Notes under the pieces: model-generated | Database searches by the model: none | Told to the model about the DNA's origin: nothing | The model's input: only the letters and a program-made list of their open reading frames with translations | Part shown: positions 41,617 to 50,834 of the stretch, piece by piece | Layout of the letters: each line of letters starts with the position of its first letter | Numbering within the stretch: the stretch's first letter is position 1 | Made by a program: the position numbers and the translations under genes | NCBI RefSeq assembly: GCF_003627955.1 | Contig: NZ_RBWS01000007.1 | Span: forward strand, 310,001-374,000 | Length of the DNA stretch: 64,000 bases | Reading direction: 5' to 3' | Source of the DNA: Sphingobacterium puteale | GTDB taxonomy: Bacteria > Bacteroidota > Bacteroidia > Sphingobacteriales > Sphingobacteriaceae

Positions 41617-42453
41617 CTATTTTTCTTGAGCTAATCCATAAACCCTTCTTTTCACTTCTTCAGCCCAAGTCTTTTCGTTTTTTGATTGATCAAACGCTGT
41701 ATAAGGGATTCTCTTTCCTACTATAATGTTAACGGTATGCCCGCGCTGGGCAAACATTTCATCAGGTAAATATAACATTTCAATGTTTACCTTAAGACCT
41801 ATTTTTTGTCTAAGTCTTGCAAAATTATAAAAAAACTTAGAGTTTTTGCCGTCAATCAGTACCGGAATGACATCTTTTTTATATTTTTTTGCTTTACTAA
41901 TAAAACTTTTTTTCCATTCCAGGTCTTCAATACGCCCATCTTTCTGCTTTCTAGAAACTAGCCCGGCGGGAAACACAAGTAAGGCATCATCCGCACCGTA
42001 AGCTTCCTCAATTGCTGAAATGGCTTGTTTACCCTGACTCCCTAATTTATTCACCCCCACAAATAAAGGCCTCAAATTACCTATATTTAACAAGATATCA
42101 TTGACCAAAAATTTCACGTCCCGGCGATGCTTTCCGATCGCATGCATAAACGCAATACCATCCAATCCACCCAGGGGATGGTTAGATGCAAAAATTACCG
42201 AATCAGACACCGGAATATTTTCTGCGCCATATAAGTTCACTTTTACCCCCAGATCATTGATTAACGCATCGACAAAGTCCAGTCCTTGCAAATCGGCAAA
42301 GCGAGTCATGATATCATTGATTTCATCCTCATGGATCGTTTTCTTCAGATAGTTCAGCAGGAAAGATGGAATCCATTTTGCTAGTCCAGCATTTTTTTTG
42401 TGAATAACTTTGCGTATATCAATAAATTTTTTATTCTCACTCGTAATCATCAA
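41617..42453 (-). CDS. PlsC-family O-acyltransferase (aminolipid synthesis, GlsA-like)
   Basis: The protein has 278 residues. The acyltransferase motif reads SNHPLGGLDG, so the His and Asp are separated by five residues rather than the standard four (HX4D). The same spacing is seen in this Bacteroidota subfamily. A second motif is LLVFPAGLVSRKQKDG and a third VIPVLIDGKNSKF. It would add a second acyl chain to the N-acylated amino acid produced by the neighbouring GNAT enzyme. It is the first gene of a two-gene minus-strand operon. Confidence 0.82.
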   Translation of the reverse strand: MMITSENKKFIDIRKVIHKKNAGLAKWIPSFLLNYLKKTIHEDEINDIMTRFADLQGLDFVDALINDLGVKVNLYGAENIPVSDSVIFASNHPLGGLDGIAFMHAIGKHRRDVKFLVNDILLNIGNLRPLFVGVNKLGSQGKQAISAIEEAYGADDALLVFPAGLVSRKQKDGRIEDLEWKKSFISKAKKYKKDVIPVLIDGKNSKFFYNFARLRQKIGLKVNIEMLYLPDEMFAQRGHTVNIIVGKRIPYTAFDQSKNEKTWAEEVKRRVYGLAQEK

Positions 42454-42695
42454 TCTTATTTTTCTGACTAAAAATACCTACTTGCCCTATTTAAGCATAT
42501 ATCAAATTGCTGACAAAAATACTAACAGAATGCTAATAAAAGTACAATTTTAAACATTAAAATTGCACTTATTTGCAATAATGTGATTACTTACTTTTAT
42601 TTTATCCGTTAAACTCAAAAAAGCCACCGTTTCCTGAAGGAATCTGATCTGTAAAAATTTCCCTTTCACATCATTTTTTTTTATTAAGTTTGGGT

Positions 42696-43358
42696 ATGTT
42701 AATAGGACAATTTCTTTCAAACGCGGATTTCAGCATTCAAAAGGCTGATTCAATACAGCAGGCATTAGAAAAACTTCAGGACATGCTTTGTAAAGAATTG
42801 GTTGTTTTAAATGGAGATGAATATATTGGATTCGTCAACGAGTCGATTTTATTGGATGCCGACAATGAAGAAGCTCCTATTTCCGCCATTAAAATTAATA
42901 CGGCGCCGATACAGCTTAAATTTAACCAACATCCTTATGATGGCCTGGTCATGATGACTGTATATAATAGTTCCTTGGTTCCTATTTTGGATCAGGATAA
43001 CAAATATGTCGGTGTTTCTACACAATTAGATATTTTAAAAGCAATTTCATTGATCCAATCTCAAAATGAATCCGGAGCTATTATTGTACTATCAATTGGA
43101 TTACATGACTTTTCATTATCTCAAATTGCACACCTGGTAGAGAGTGACAACTGTAGAATCCTCAATTGCGCTACAAAAATAAATCTCGAAAGCGACTCGA
43201 TTGAAGTGACGTTAAAAGTAGATAAATCTAATATCAATGCATTGCTTAATTCATTCTTAAGACATAATTATATAATTATGGAGACACACAATACCGTTGC
43301 CGCATTCGATGACACAGCCGAACGGTATCAGCAGCTTATGAATTACATCAACATTTAA
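42696..43358 (+). CDS. CBS-domain protein
   Basis: The start is the ATG at 42696 (MLIGQFLSNADFSIQKADSI); an in-frame TTG two codons upstream is unlikely. The protein has 220 residues. Two CBS-like halves cover about 1-65 and 70-135 (LVPILDQDNKYVGVSTQLDILKA). An ACT-like C-terminal part is at about 140-205 (IIVLSIGLHDFSLSQIAHLVE). This is a regulatory rather than catalytic architecture. It lies 50 nt upstream of nadK on the same strand and is commonly found there in Bacteroidota. The ligand is unknown. Confidence 0.82.
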   Translation: MLIGQFLSNADFSIQKADSIQQALEKLQDMLCKELVVLNGDEYIGFVNESILLDADNEEAPISAIKINTAPIQLKFNQHPYDGLVMMTVYNSSLVPILDQDNKYVGVSTQLDILKAISLIQSQNESGAIIVLSIGLHDFSLSQIAHLVESDNCRILNCATKINLESDSIEVTLKVDKSNINALLNSFLRHNYIIMETHNTVAAFDDTAERYQQLMNYINI

Positions 43359-43408
43359 TTATTTAAGATTAGTTTTTTTCTCATCTTTGCCCCATAAATT
43401 CAAAAAAT

Positions 43409-44293
43409 ATGAGAATTGCGATATATGGACGAGAGTTTCAACCCTCCGTTATAGCACATGTGAAGCACTTATTTAAATACCTCGTTATTAAAAACGTTGA
43501 TATTTGGGTTTATGCCCCCTTTTATAAGTTCTTGACAACGCAGTTTGAATGTGATTTTAAATTCCCTACTTATCATACATACGAGGAAATTAAAAACAGT
43601 GCAGATCTTATGCTCAGTTTAGGCGGCGATGGAACGATGCTGTCCGCCGTATCACTCATTAGAGACGCTGGAATTCCCATTGCGGGAATTAATTTTGGAC
43701 GTTTGGGCTTTTTGGCCTCCATTAATAAAAATGATTTCGAACATGCAATAGATGATATATTAAACAATCGTTACGATATCCAAAAACGTGTTCTTCTTTC
43801 CGTAGAGTCTGAACAGATCAATTTGTTTCAGGGCAATCATTATGCGCTTAATGATATTACGGTATTTCGTTATGATAGCTCTGCCATGATCACGGTCAAC
43901 GCACGAATTAACGGTGAACTGCTCAATTCCTATTGGGCGGATGGCTTGATTATCGCCACCCCTACTGGTTCCACAGCCTATTCACTGAGCTGTGGAGGTC
44001 CGATCATTATGCCTGAAAGTGGAAATTTTGTCATTACACCGATTTCACCACATAACCTTAATGTCAGACCGATCGTTATTTCAAATCAATTCACGCTAGA
44101 ACTTGAAATCGAGAGCCGAAGCAATCAATACATACTCAGCTGTGACTCAAAAAACGAGTCTATTGACACGTCGGTCAAACTGACGATCAAACAAGCCCCA
44201 TTTACGATTAATCTAATTCGTCTTCCACACGAAAGCTTTTTTAGCACATTAAGAGAAAAGCTGCTCTGGGGTATCGATGTCAGAAACTATTAA
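43409..44293 (+). CDS. nadK: NAD kinase
   Basis: The 294-residue enzyme phosphorylates NAD to NADP. Visible motifs are LSLGGDGTMLSA (GGDGT at 72-76), GINFGRLGFLA, NDITVFR, and the second NAD-binding block IATPTGSTAYSLSCGGP. Length is normal. It sits between the CBS protein and uppS in the conserved envelope-biogenesis gene order. The 236-nt gap to uppS holds no ORF. Confidence 0.96.
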   Translation: MRIAIYGREFQPSVIAHVKHLFKYLVIKNVDIWVYAPFYKFLTTQFECDFKFPTYHTYEEIKNSADLMLSLGGDGTMLSAVSLIRDAGIPIAGINFGRLGFLASINKNDFEHAIDDILNNRYDIQKRVLLSVESEQINLFQGNHYALNDITVFRYDSSAMITVNARINGELLNSYWADGLIIATPTGSTAYSLSCGGPIIMPESGNFVITPISPHNLNVRPIVISNQFTLELEIESRSNQYILSCDSKNESIDTSVKLTIKQAPFTINLIRLPHESFFSTLREKLLWGIDVRNY

Positions 44294-44529
44294 TCTTTAT
44301 CATATTGTACTTCTGAATTTCCAATTAAAAATCGATATTTGGAACAAATAAGCACAGATAAGGTACATAAAACATCGATAATGAGGATTCAACAATAATG
44401 ATCAAACGAATTCATTCTGCGAGGTCAAAATTCGTTTAAAGATAATACACAGACAACCAGGATCTGGTTTTTAACACGCAAATAAGCTATGATTAAGCTA
44501 AAAGTGTTAATTTATTGAAAATAGCAACA

Positions 44530-45267
44530 ATGAGCTTTTTAGATCAAATTGATAAAATTAAATTACCCCAGCATATTGCCATTATCATGGATGGTAATGG
44601 CCGTTGGGCAAAACAAAAAGGCAAACTCCGCGTATTCGGACACCAAAATGGTGTGAAAGCAGTGAGAGAGGCCTTAGAAGGATGTGTTCAGGCCAACATT
44701 AAATTTTTAACACTCTACGCATTCTCCGCGGAAAACTGGAATCGGCCAAAATTAGAAGTGATCGCACTGATGGAACTTTTGGTCTCCTCTTTAAAAAAAG
44801 AAATCAAGACATTTCAGGAAAATGGTGTTAGATTAAATGCCATTGGAGATATCAGCAAGCTCCCAACAAACGCACAAAAAAAACTACAGGAAACAATTGA
44901 CGCCACCAAAGACAATACACATTGTACTTTAACGCTCGCTCTGAGCTATAGTTCACGTCAGGAAATTGTGGAAGCCACCCGAAATTTGGTTAAAAAAGTA
45001 AATGCAGGTGAAATAGCCATTGAAGATATCAACGACGATATCTTTTCTGCTAATCTCTATACCCGAAATCTTCCGGATCCGGATTTATTGATCCGAACCA
45101 GTGGAGAACTTCGCATTAGCAATTTTCTTCTTTGGCAAATTGCCTATTCCGAACTATGCTTTATAGAGAAGATGTGGCCAGAGTTTACGAAAGAAGATTT
45201 ATTTAAATCAATTGTAGAATATCAACAAAGAGAAAGAAGGTTTGGAAAAACAAGTGAGCAGTTATAA
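44530..45267 (+). CDS. uppS: Undecaprenyl diphosphate synthase
   Basis: The start is set at the ATG at 44530 (MSFLDQIDKI); an earlier TTG start would add five residues. The protein has 245 residues. The cis-prenyltransferase motif HIAIIMDGNGRWAK has catalytic Asp21, followed by FSAENWNRP, NLYTRNLPDPDLLIRTSGELRISNFLLWQ, and FTKEDLFKSIVEYQQRERRFG. It makes the C55 carrier for peptidoglycan and other wall polymers. It is followed by bamA after 114 nt. Confidence 0.96.
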   Translation: MSFLDQIDKIKLPQHIAIIMDGNGRWAKQKGKLRVFGHQNGVKAVREALEGCVQANIKFLTLYAFSAENWNRPKLEVIALMELLVSSLKKEIKTFQENGVRLNAIGDISKLPTNAQKKLQETIDATKDNTHCTLTLALSYSSRQEIVEATRNLVKKVNAGEIAIEDINDDIFSANLYTRNLPDPDLLIRTSGELRISNFLLWQIAYSELCFIEKMWPEFTKEDLFKSIVEYQQRERRFGKTSEQL

Positions 45268-45354
45268 ATGATTTTATTAAATTTGTCAACTGATTTGAAA
45301 AAAAACAAGCTGGTTAAATTTTCTTAATTAACAAAAATTAACAACTGATTGGTG

Positions 45355-45362
45355 TACTTTAG
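45355..45362 (+). promoter_or_regulatory. Possible -7 box of bamA
   Basis: TACTTTAG differs from TAnnTTTG at one position and lies 19 nt before the bamA ATG. Confidence 0.4.
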
Positions 45363-45381
45363 CGCCAATAATTCAAGATAA

Positions 45382-47946
45382 ATGAAGCGTATACTACCCG
45401 TAATACTATTTTTTGGTCTCTCATCAATGCAACTTGTCTACGGACAGGAAAAAGGTGCGTTCAACTTAAATGACCCCGAAAAAATCAGTTATCTCAACCC
45501 TAAAAACTATGTAATTAGTGCTGTTGATGTAACCGGAACACAATTTTTGGATAAAAACGTATTAATTACCATATCTAAATTGTCGGTAGGTCAATATTTG
45601 GAAGTGCCAAGTGAAGCGACTGCAAAAGTAGTAAAAGATATGATGGCTCAAGGCCTCTTCGATGATGTCGAATTATGGGCAGACAAAATTGAAGGCGAAA
45701 ACATATTTTTGACCATCCGCGTAGTAGAACGCCCTCGTTTGACCCGTATTGATATTAATGGACTGAGCAAAAGCCAAACTGAAGAAGTCCGTAAACGTTT
45801 AAATAGCAATACAGGCAAAATCGTCAATGAAAATTTGATGAACACCACACGGGCAACAATCCAACGCTTTTTAAAAGAAAAAGCATACTTATATCCGGAG
45901 ATTAAACTAAGAACAGTTAAGGATTCGGCACAGGCCAACAATGAAATCCTGATTGCGGATGTGGATAAAAAACACAAGGTGAGGGTTAAAAAAATGACCT
46001 TTACGGGCAACGAGCATTTTTCACAGAAAGAACTGCGAAAAATGGCCAAACCAATCAAACAGAAAATGTGGTACCGCATTTTTGGCCCTGGTAAATTCAA
46101 GGAAGAGAAGTATAAGGAAGGTAAAGAGAATCTGATCAAAAAACTGGCGGCCAAAGGGTATCGTGATGCCGAAATCTTAAAGGATACGGTCATTCGGGAT
46201 GGAGAAAAAAATGTATTGGTAAATTTTGACATTTACGAAGGACCTAAATATTACGTTGGTAATATTGTATGGACAGGAAATGCAAAATATTCCGACACCT
46301 TATTAAATAAGATTTTAGGGATAAAACGCGGTGATGTATTCTCTGAAGAAAAACTGAATACCAAATTGCTGGGCGGTGGTCGAAATTCCGATGATATTTC
46401 ATCGATCTATATGAATGATGGATATTTGACTTTCTCCGTAGATCCTGAACAGACACGTGTTTATAATGATACCATTGATTTGAATTTACGCGTCTATGAA
46501 GGTGCTCAATATACCATTAACAACGTTATTGTAAAAGGTAACGATGTAACGAATGACCGTGTGGTTTTACGTTCCATTTATACGAAACCGGGGCAAAAAT
46601 TCTCAAAAGAGCAAATTATGCGAAGTGTCCGTGAAATTGCCCAATTAGGAAATTTTGATGAACAAAAAACAAATCCGGTTCCGACCAATTTGAACTATGC
46701 AGAAGGAACGGTTGATATTGTTTACAATGTGACAGAGAAACCCTCTGATCAAGTAGAGCTTTCGGGAGGTTATGGAGCTGGACAGATCATCGGTACACTG
46801 GGATTAACCTTTAATAACTTCTCCACAAGTAATTTCTTTGATAAAAGTTCATGGAAGCCTCTTCCTCGTGGTGACGGGCAAAAATTAAGTGTACGTGGTC
46901 AGACTTCTGGTAAACGTTACCAATCATACAGCTTCTCATTCTCAGAACCTTGGTTAGGTGGAAAAAAACCTATTTATTTTGGTTTGAGTGCTTATACCTC
47001 TAGTTCATCTTATGGTGGATTCAATTATTATACTGGTGAGCAAATTGTCAAAGATTCGGAGTTGAACCGGATTTGGATGACAGGTATCACGGCAACTTTA
47101 GGTAAGCGTTTACAATGGCCAGATAACTGGTTCCAAGCCAATACTTCATTGTCGTTCCAACGTTACAAACTTCAAAATTATGGTAATTATTTTTTGTTTG
47201 ACAATGGTACGGCATACAATATTAACTTGACACAGGAATTTAGCCGCAACTCGATAGATGCACCGATTTACCCTACTTCGGGTTCGAACATCAAATTCTC
47301 CGTGCAACTAACGCCTCCTTATTCATTGTTCAATAATATTGACTATAAAAACGGTACTCCTCAAGATCGTTACCGTTGGACTGAATACCACAAATGGAAA
47401 TTCGACTCACAATGGTATGCAAAAATTGTAGGAAAGTTAGTTTTCAAAGCTCAGGCGCAGTTTGGTTTCTTAGGTAAGTATTCTAACAAAACAGAAATTT
47501 CCACTTTCGAACGATTCAAGCTGGGTGGTGATGGTATGCAGGGATTTGATTACCTTCAGGGTTCAGAAATTATCGCTATGCGTGGTTATGCAAACGGTGT
47601 GATTATTCCAGAAGGTACTCAAAATGTAAACGTAGCAAGAAACTCGGGTAGCCCGATCTATACGAAATATCAAATGGAATTGCGTCATCCTGTGATGTTA
47701 AATGATCAAGCAACGGTATACGTACTGGCATTTGCCGAAGCGGGTAACACCTGGAACAAATTCACTGAATACAATCCATTTAAAGTACGTCGTTCGGCGG
47801 GCGTAGGTGCCCGTATCTTCCTACCTATCTTTGGTATGCTGGGAATTGACTACGGTCACGCATTCGATCCGATCCCAGGATTACCGAGCAGTACCTGGAA
47901 ACAAAACTTTACATTTAGCATTATGCAAAATATGGGTGGATTCTAA
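45382..47946 (+). CDS. bamA: Outer membrane assembly protein BamA
   Basis: The 854-residue protein has a signal peptide (MKRILPVILFFGLSSMQLVYG), about five POTRA repeats (about 40-450; for example AVDVTGTQFLDKNVLITIS and VRVKKMTFTGNEHFSQKEL), and a C-terminal 16-strand Omp85 barrel (about 465-854). The barrel holds the lid-loop signature region GFDYLQGSEIIAMRGY and ends in the outer membrane recognition sequence NFTFSIMQNMGGF. It inserts beta-barrel proteins into the outer membrane. The two genes that follow encode Skp-type chaperones, which hand substrates to it. A terminator hairpin follows, so skp genes have their own promoter. Confidence 0.96.
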   Translation: MKRILPVILFFGLSSMQLVYGQEKGAFNLNDPEKISYLNPKNYVISAVDVTGTQFLDKNVLITISKLSVGQYLEVPSEATAKVVKDMMAQGLFDDVELWADKIEGENIFLTIRVVERPRLTRIDINGLSKSQTEEVRKRLNSNTGKIVNENLMNTTRATIQRFLKEKAYLYPEIKLRTVKDSAQANNEILIADVDKKHKVRVKKMTFTGNEHFSQKELRKMAKPIKQKMWYRIFGPGKFKEEKYKEGKENLIKKLAAKGYRDAEILKDTVIRDGEKNVLVNFDIYEGPKYYVGNIVWTGNAKYSDTLLNKILGIKRGDVFSEEKLNTKLLGGGRNSDDISSIYMNDGYLTFSVDPEQTRVYNDTIDLNLRVYEGAQYTINNVIVKGNDVTNDRVVLRSIYTKPGQKFSKEQIMRSVREIAQLGNFDEQKTNPVPTNLNYAEGTVDIVYNVTEKPSDQVELSGGYGAGQIIGTLGLTFNNFSTSNFFDKSSWKPLPRGDGQKLSVRGQTSGKRYQSYSFSFSEPWLGGKKPIYFGLSAYTSSSSYGGFNYYTGEQIVKDSELNRIWMTGITATLGKRLQWPDNWFQANTSLSFQRYKLQNYGNYFLFDNGTAYNINLTQEFSRNSIDAPIYPTSGSNIKFSVQLTPPYSLFNNIDYKNGTPQDRYRWTEYHKWKFDSQWYAKIVGKLVFKAQAQFGFLGKYSNKTEISTFERFKLGGDGMQGFDYLQGSEIIAMRGYANGVIIPEGTQNVNVARNSGSPIYTKYQMELRHPVMLNDQATVYVLAFAEAGNTWNKFTEYNPFKVRRSAGVGARIFLPIFGMLGIDYGHAFDPIPGLPSSTWKQNFTFSIMQNMGGF

Positions 47947-47987
47947 TAGAGGGTGATTCCCCCCTTTTAGGTCAATCTGAATTAAAG

Positions 47988-48014
47988 AAGCTATCGTACA
48001 AACTACGGTAGCTT
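47988..48014 (+). terminator. Terminator after bamA
   Basis: AAGCTATCGTA pairs with TACGGTAGCTT (one G-U pair, 5-nt loop) and is followed by six more T residues. Confidence 0.9.
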
Positions 48015-48322
48015 TTTTTTATCAAATTAATTTTCAAATTTGATGCGAGATATATTTAAATCTTCCTATATTGAAGCAAACTTATTTTCAGCAACAAAGG
48101 TTAGACATACTGCCCTTTATACAAAGGCATCGTGAGAATCGGCCAACAAGTTAAATAGTGTTAAACCCGAGAAATATCTGTTAGATTGCATCTTTTTTGT
48201 TATTTTTGAGCCGTAAATTTACTTAAGGCAATTTGTCAGATTAAACTTTTGAGTTTATATGTTGTCATAAAGTAAATTAATGTTAAATAATAAATTTATA
48301 GTCTATAAAACTTACAGGAAAT
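48015..48322. promoter_or_regulatory. Gap before the skp genes with candidate promoter
   Basis: The stretch holds TATTTTTG at 48201-48208, a match to TAnnTTTG and the best promoter candidate, which would leave a leader of about 110 nt before the first skp gene. A chance ORF of about 30 codons lies near 48041-48133. Nothing else is recognisable. Confidence 0.45.
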
Positions 48323-48856
48323 ATGAAAAAAATATTGTTAGTTATAGCTTTTGTAGTCGTGAGTGCTACAGCGACATTTGCTCAACAGCTTGCGTATGTA
48401 GATTCAGAATATATCCTAAAACATGTCCCCGAATATACCGCCGCACAAAAACAATTGGATGATCTTTCTAAGCAATGGCAGGAAGAGGTGGATCAAAAAT
48501 ATGCTGAAATAGAAAAATTATATCAGGCTTATCAAAAAGATCAAGTTTTATTAAACGAAGATATGCGTCGCCGTCGTGAGGACGAAATCGTTACCAGAGA
48601 AAAAGAAGTTAAAGATTATCAAAAACAAAAATTCGGATTCGAGGGTGAACTTTTTAAAAGACGCATGCAACTGGTAAAGCCTATTCAGGACCGTGTCTCA
48701 AAAGCAATTCAAGAAGTAGCTTCCGCACATAATTTCGATTTCATTATGGATAAAGGAAAAGAGTCTACATTCCTATATGCGAACCAAAAATTGAACAAAA
48801 GTAATGAAGTCATTACAAAATTAGGTTATAAACCTAATCCTAGTCTTGCAAACTAA
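48323..48856 (+). CDS. OmpH/Skp family periplasmic chaperone (first copy)
   Basis: The 177-residue protein has a signal peptide (ending ATATFAQQ). A short beta segment LAYVDSEYILKHVPEY is followed by a long charged coiled coil (about 40-120, EEVDQKYAEIEKLYQAYQK), then a final beta strand region (NFDFIMDKGKESTFLYA). This is the trimeric tentacle fold of Skp, which keeps unfolded outer membrane proteins soluble for BamA. Two tandem copies after bamA are usual in Bacteroidota. Confidence 0.93.
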   Translation: MKKILLVIAFVVVSATATFAQQLAYVDSEYILKHVPEYTAAQKQLDDLSKQWQEEVDQKYAEIEKLYQAYQKDQVLLNEDMRRRREDEIVTREKEVKDYQKQKFGFEGELFKRRMQLVKPIQDRVSKAIQEVASAHNFDFIMDKGKESTFLYANQKLNKSNEVITKLGYKPNPSLAN

Positions 48857-48951
48857 GCTGGAGTTTATTATCATTGTGGACACAAGTAATACAAATAGTA
48901 ATTAATTAGAAAACTAAAAAGATTGCCATAGAGATGGCTTATTAGATTAAA

Positions 48952-49527
48952 ATGAAAAGCATGAAAAATTTATTAAAAGGTGCGGTTGCTATAGTGGCAG
49001 TATTTTTCTCAACTCAATTCGCAAATGCTCAGCAAAAACTTGGTCATATCAATTTCGCTGAAATCATTCAATCCACTTCAGATTATAAAACAGCTGAAGG
49101 CCAATTGAAAACATTGAGCGATGGTAAAACAAAAGAAATTCAAGATATGGTTACCATTTATCAAACCAAACAAAAAGAGGCCAATGATAAATTACGTAAC
49201 AGAAGTGAAGCGAATAAAGAGACAGTTGATCCTGAAATCAATAAATTAGGACAAGAGTTACAAGATATTCAATCCCGTATTCAAACTGCACAACAAGCTG
49301 CGCAAGAGGAGTTGGGTAAAAAAGAAGATGAGTTAATTACTCCAATTCAAAGAAAAGTGGCTGAGGCGGTAAACGCAGTATCCAAAGAAAAAGGTATGGC
49401 TTATGTATTTGATATCTCAAGCACAAATATTCCTTATTTCCAAGGTGGCGAAGATTTGACTGCTGCCGTTAAAACAAAATTGGGTATTTCTGCTACAGCA
49501 GCACCTGCAGCACCAGCGAAAAAATAA
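48952..49527 (+). CDS. OmpH/Skp family periplasmic chaperone (second copy)
   Basis: The protein has 191 residues with a signal peptide (ending FANAQQK; an alternative start three codons in is possible). It has the same plan as the first copy: KLGHINFAEIIQSTSDY, a coiled coil with high Lys, Glu and Gln content (about 50-130), then GMAYVFDISSTNIPYF. Its C-terminus has an Ala/Pro tail (TAAPAAPAKK) not present in the first copy. It lies 95 nt downstream with no terminator between, so the two are probably one transcript. A strong terminator follows. Confidence 0.93.
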   Translation: MKSMKNLLKGAVAIVAVFFSTQFANAQQKLGHINFAEIIQSTSDYKTAEGQLKTLSDGKTKEIQDMVTIYQTKQKEANDKLRNRSEANKETVDPEINKLGQELQDIQSRIQTAQQAAQEELGKKEDELITPIQRKVAEAVNAVSKEKGMAYVFDISSTNIPYFQGGEDLTAAVKTKLGISATAAPAAPAKK

Positions 49528-49543
49528 TAACATATTTTACAGC

Positions 49544-49583
49544 AAAAAAAAGGGATTATTCATCTGAATAATCCCTTTTTTTT
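49544..49583 (+). terminator. Terminator after the skp pair
   Basis: A perfect 19-bp stem with a 2-nt centre (arms 49544-49562 and 49565-49583) contains AGGGATTATTCA / TGAATAATCCCT and is flanked by A and T runs. Confidence 0.92.
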
Positions 49584-49968
49584 ATTCCCTCATTTCTTAC
49601 CTACTCTCTGAAATCAGCAGCTAATAACGCTTCAGAAATAGCTGCCAAAATCAACTCATAAAAAAGAATAAAAATCTGGCATACGATTTTCTTGCATTTA
49701 CCAGGTAAAATTTAGATATTGTAAAAAAATACATATCTACCCTAATGAAAACATCATGAGCTCAAATTTGTTTATTAACGAACAAAGAGGGCAGCTTATG
49801 GAAGCTTCATTGCTAAAAATGGTTTTAATCGCATGAAATTATCATGGGCTTAAATCAGCTCAGAGGCTTATATAACTCAGTCTATGATAGCTTCTGTGCT
49901 ATTAAACCGACGAAGGCAGCATGAATGCCTTTGAAAACAAATTGGTAATGAATAAACAAATTATTCTA
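49584..49968. other. Gap upstream of the TetR gene
   Basis: No RNA gene or clear promoter is visible. Part of it could be coding, because in-frame ATG codons occur at 49921 and 49948 before the TetR start chosen here. Confidence 0.4.
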
Positions 49969-50640
49969 ATGAAAAAGAAAGTAACTGAGGATCATCCAAA
50001 GAAAGAAAGAAAAGTAACATCTGGTCCCATCCGGGACAAAGAACGTACCAAAGCACGGATGATTGCTGCGGTAGGAAAAGTCATCCAAAAGAAAGGTTAC
50101 CATGCCTTGAACGGGCCGAATATCGCGCTTGAATGTGGTTTAAATAAAGCACTTATCTGGAACTATTTTGGTGGTCTCGACCAATTGGTTGAAGCTTACT
50201 TAACACAAAAGGACTTTTGGCAAATCGGAGATAAAGGAATTTTGGAACAGATGGTATCAAATCCACAGGATATTGATGTTGACTTAGTAAATGAATTACT
50301 GAAATCCCAGTTGAATACATTTTTAAAAGATAAAACCAAACAAAAAATCATCCATTGGGGGCTGGGTGAAAAAACAAAAGCACTAAAAAATATAGCTGAT
50401 CGCCGTGAAGCTCTTGGAGAAGAATTATTTAAATACTTTGATCCAAAATTTGAAAATTCTGAAAATGATGTAAGAGCGACATTAGCTTTATTGATTAGTG
50501 GAATTTACTACCTAAGCTTACAGGCCAAATCGACGGGCAGCACCTTCTGTGGTATAGATATCAATACAGAAGAAGGAAAAACACGTATCGAAAAAACGAT
50601 TGGAAGAATTCTCAAACAGACATTTTCCGACGTAGAATAA
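49969..50640 (+). CDS. TetR/AcrR family transcriptional regulator
   Basis: The start is taken at ATG 49969 (MKKKVTEDHPKKERK); two in-frame ATGs upstream (49948, 49921) would add 7 or 16 residues and cannot be excluded. The N-terminal helix-turn-helix covers about 25-75 (RTKARMIAAVGKVIQKKGYHALNG, then LECGLNKALIWNYFGGLDQL). The ligand-binding helical domain fills the rest. It lies 194 nt upstream of the Fe-S operon on the same strand, separated by a hairpin terminator. The regulated gene is unknown. A pair of GTTA-TAAC palindromes around the Fe-S promoter is a candidate target. Confidence 0.85.
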   Translation: MKKKVTEDHPKKERKVTSGPIRDKERTKARMIAAVGKVIQKKGYHALNGPNIALECGLNKALIWNYFGGLDQLVEAYLTQKDFWQIGDKGILEQMVSNPQDIDVDLVNELLKSQLNTFLKDKTKQKIIHWGLGEKTKALKNIADRREALGEELFKYFDPKFENSENDVRATLALLISGIYYLSLQAKSTGSTFCGIDINTEEGKTRIEKTIGRILKQTFSDVE

Positions 50641-50663
50641 CTCGATGAATAAAATAACCTCAG

Positions 50664-50694
50664 CTTCCAGGAAATCGCGATAATTTCTTGGAAG
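50664..50694 (+). terminator. Terminator after the TetR gene
   Basis: CTTCCAGGAAAT pairs with ATTTCTTGGAAG (one G-U pair, 7-nt loop) and is followed by TTTCTTTT. Confidence 0.75.
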
Positions 50695-50780
50695 TTTCTT
50701 TTCCCATTTCCTCTATCTCTTCCTTAAAAATTTTCAGAAAATGATGTGAACAATCTGGTTTTCTGATTTATTTTTACTAT

Positions 50781-50820
50781 GTTAGCATAACAAAATAATA
50801 TGGTATATTTGTTATGTAAC
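50781..50820 (+). promoter_or_regulatory. Promoter of the Fe-S operon with two palindromic half-sites
   Basis: TATATTTG at 50804-50811 matches the -7 consensus. GTTAGCATAAC (50781-50791) covers the -33 region and GTTATGTAAC (50811-50820) covers the expected start. Both have GTTA...TAAC symmetry and look like operator sites. Confidence 0.5.
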
Positions 50821-50834
50821 CAATATTCGAGCAT

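Noticed and set aside
48280..48462. Plus-strand ORF overlapping the first skp gene
   Set aside because: It is an out-of-frame shadow of the signal peptide region; the skp frame has all family features.
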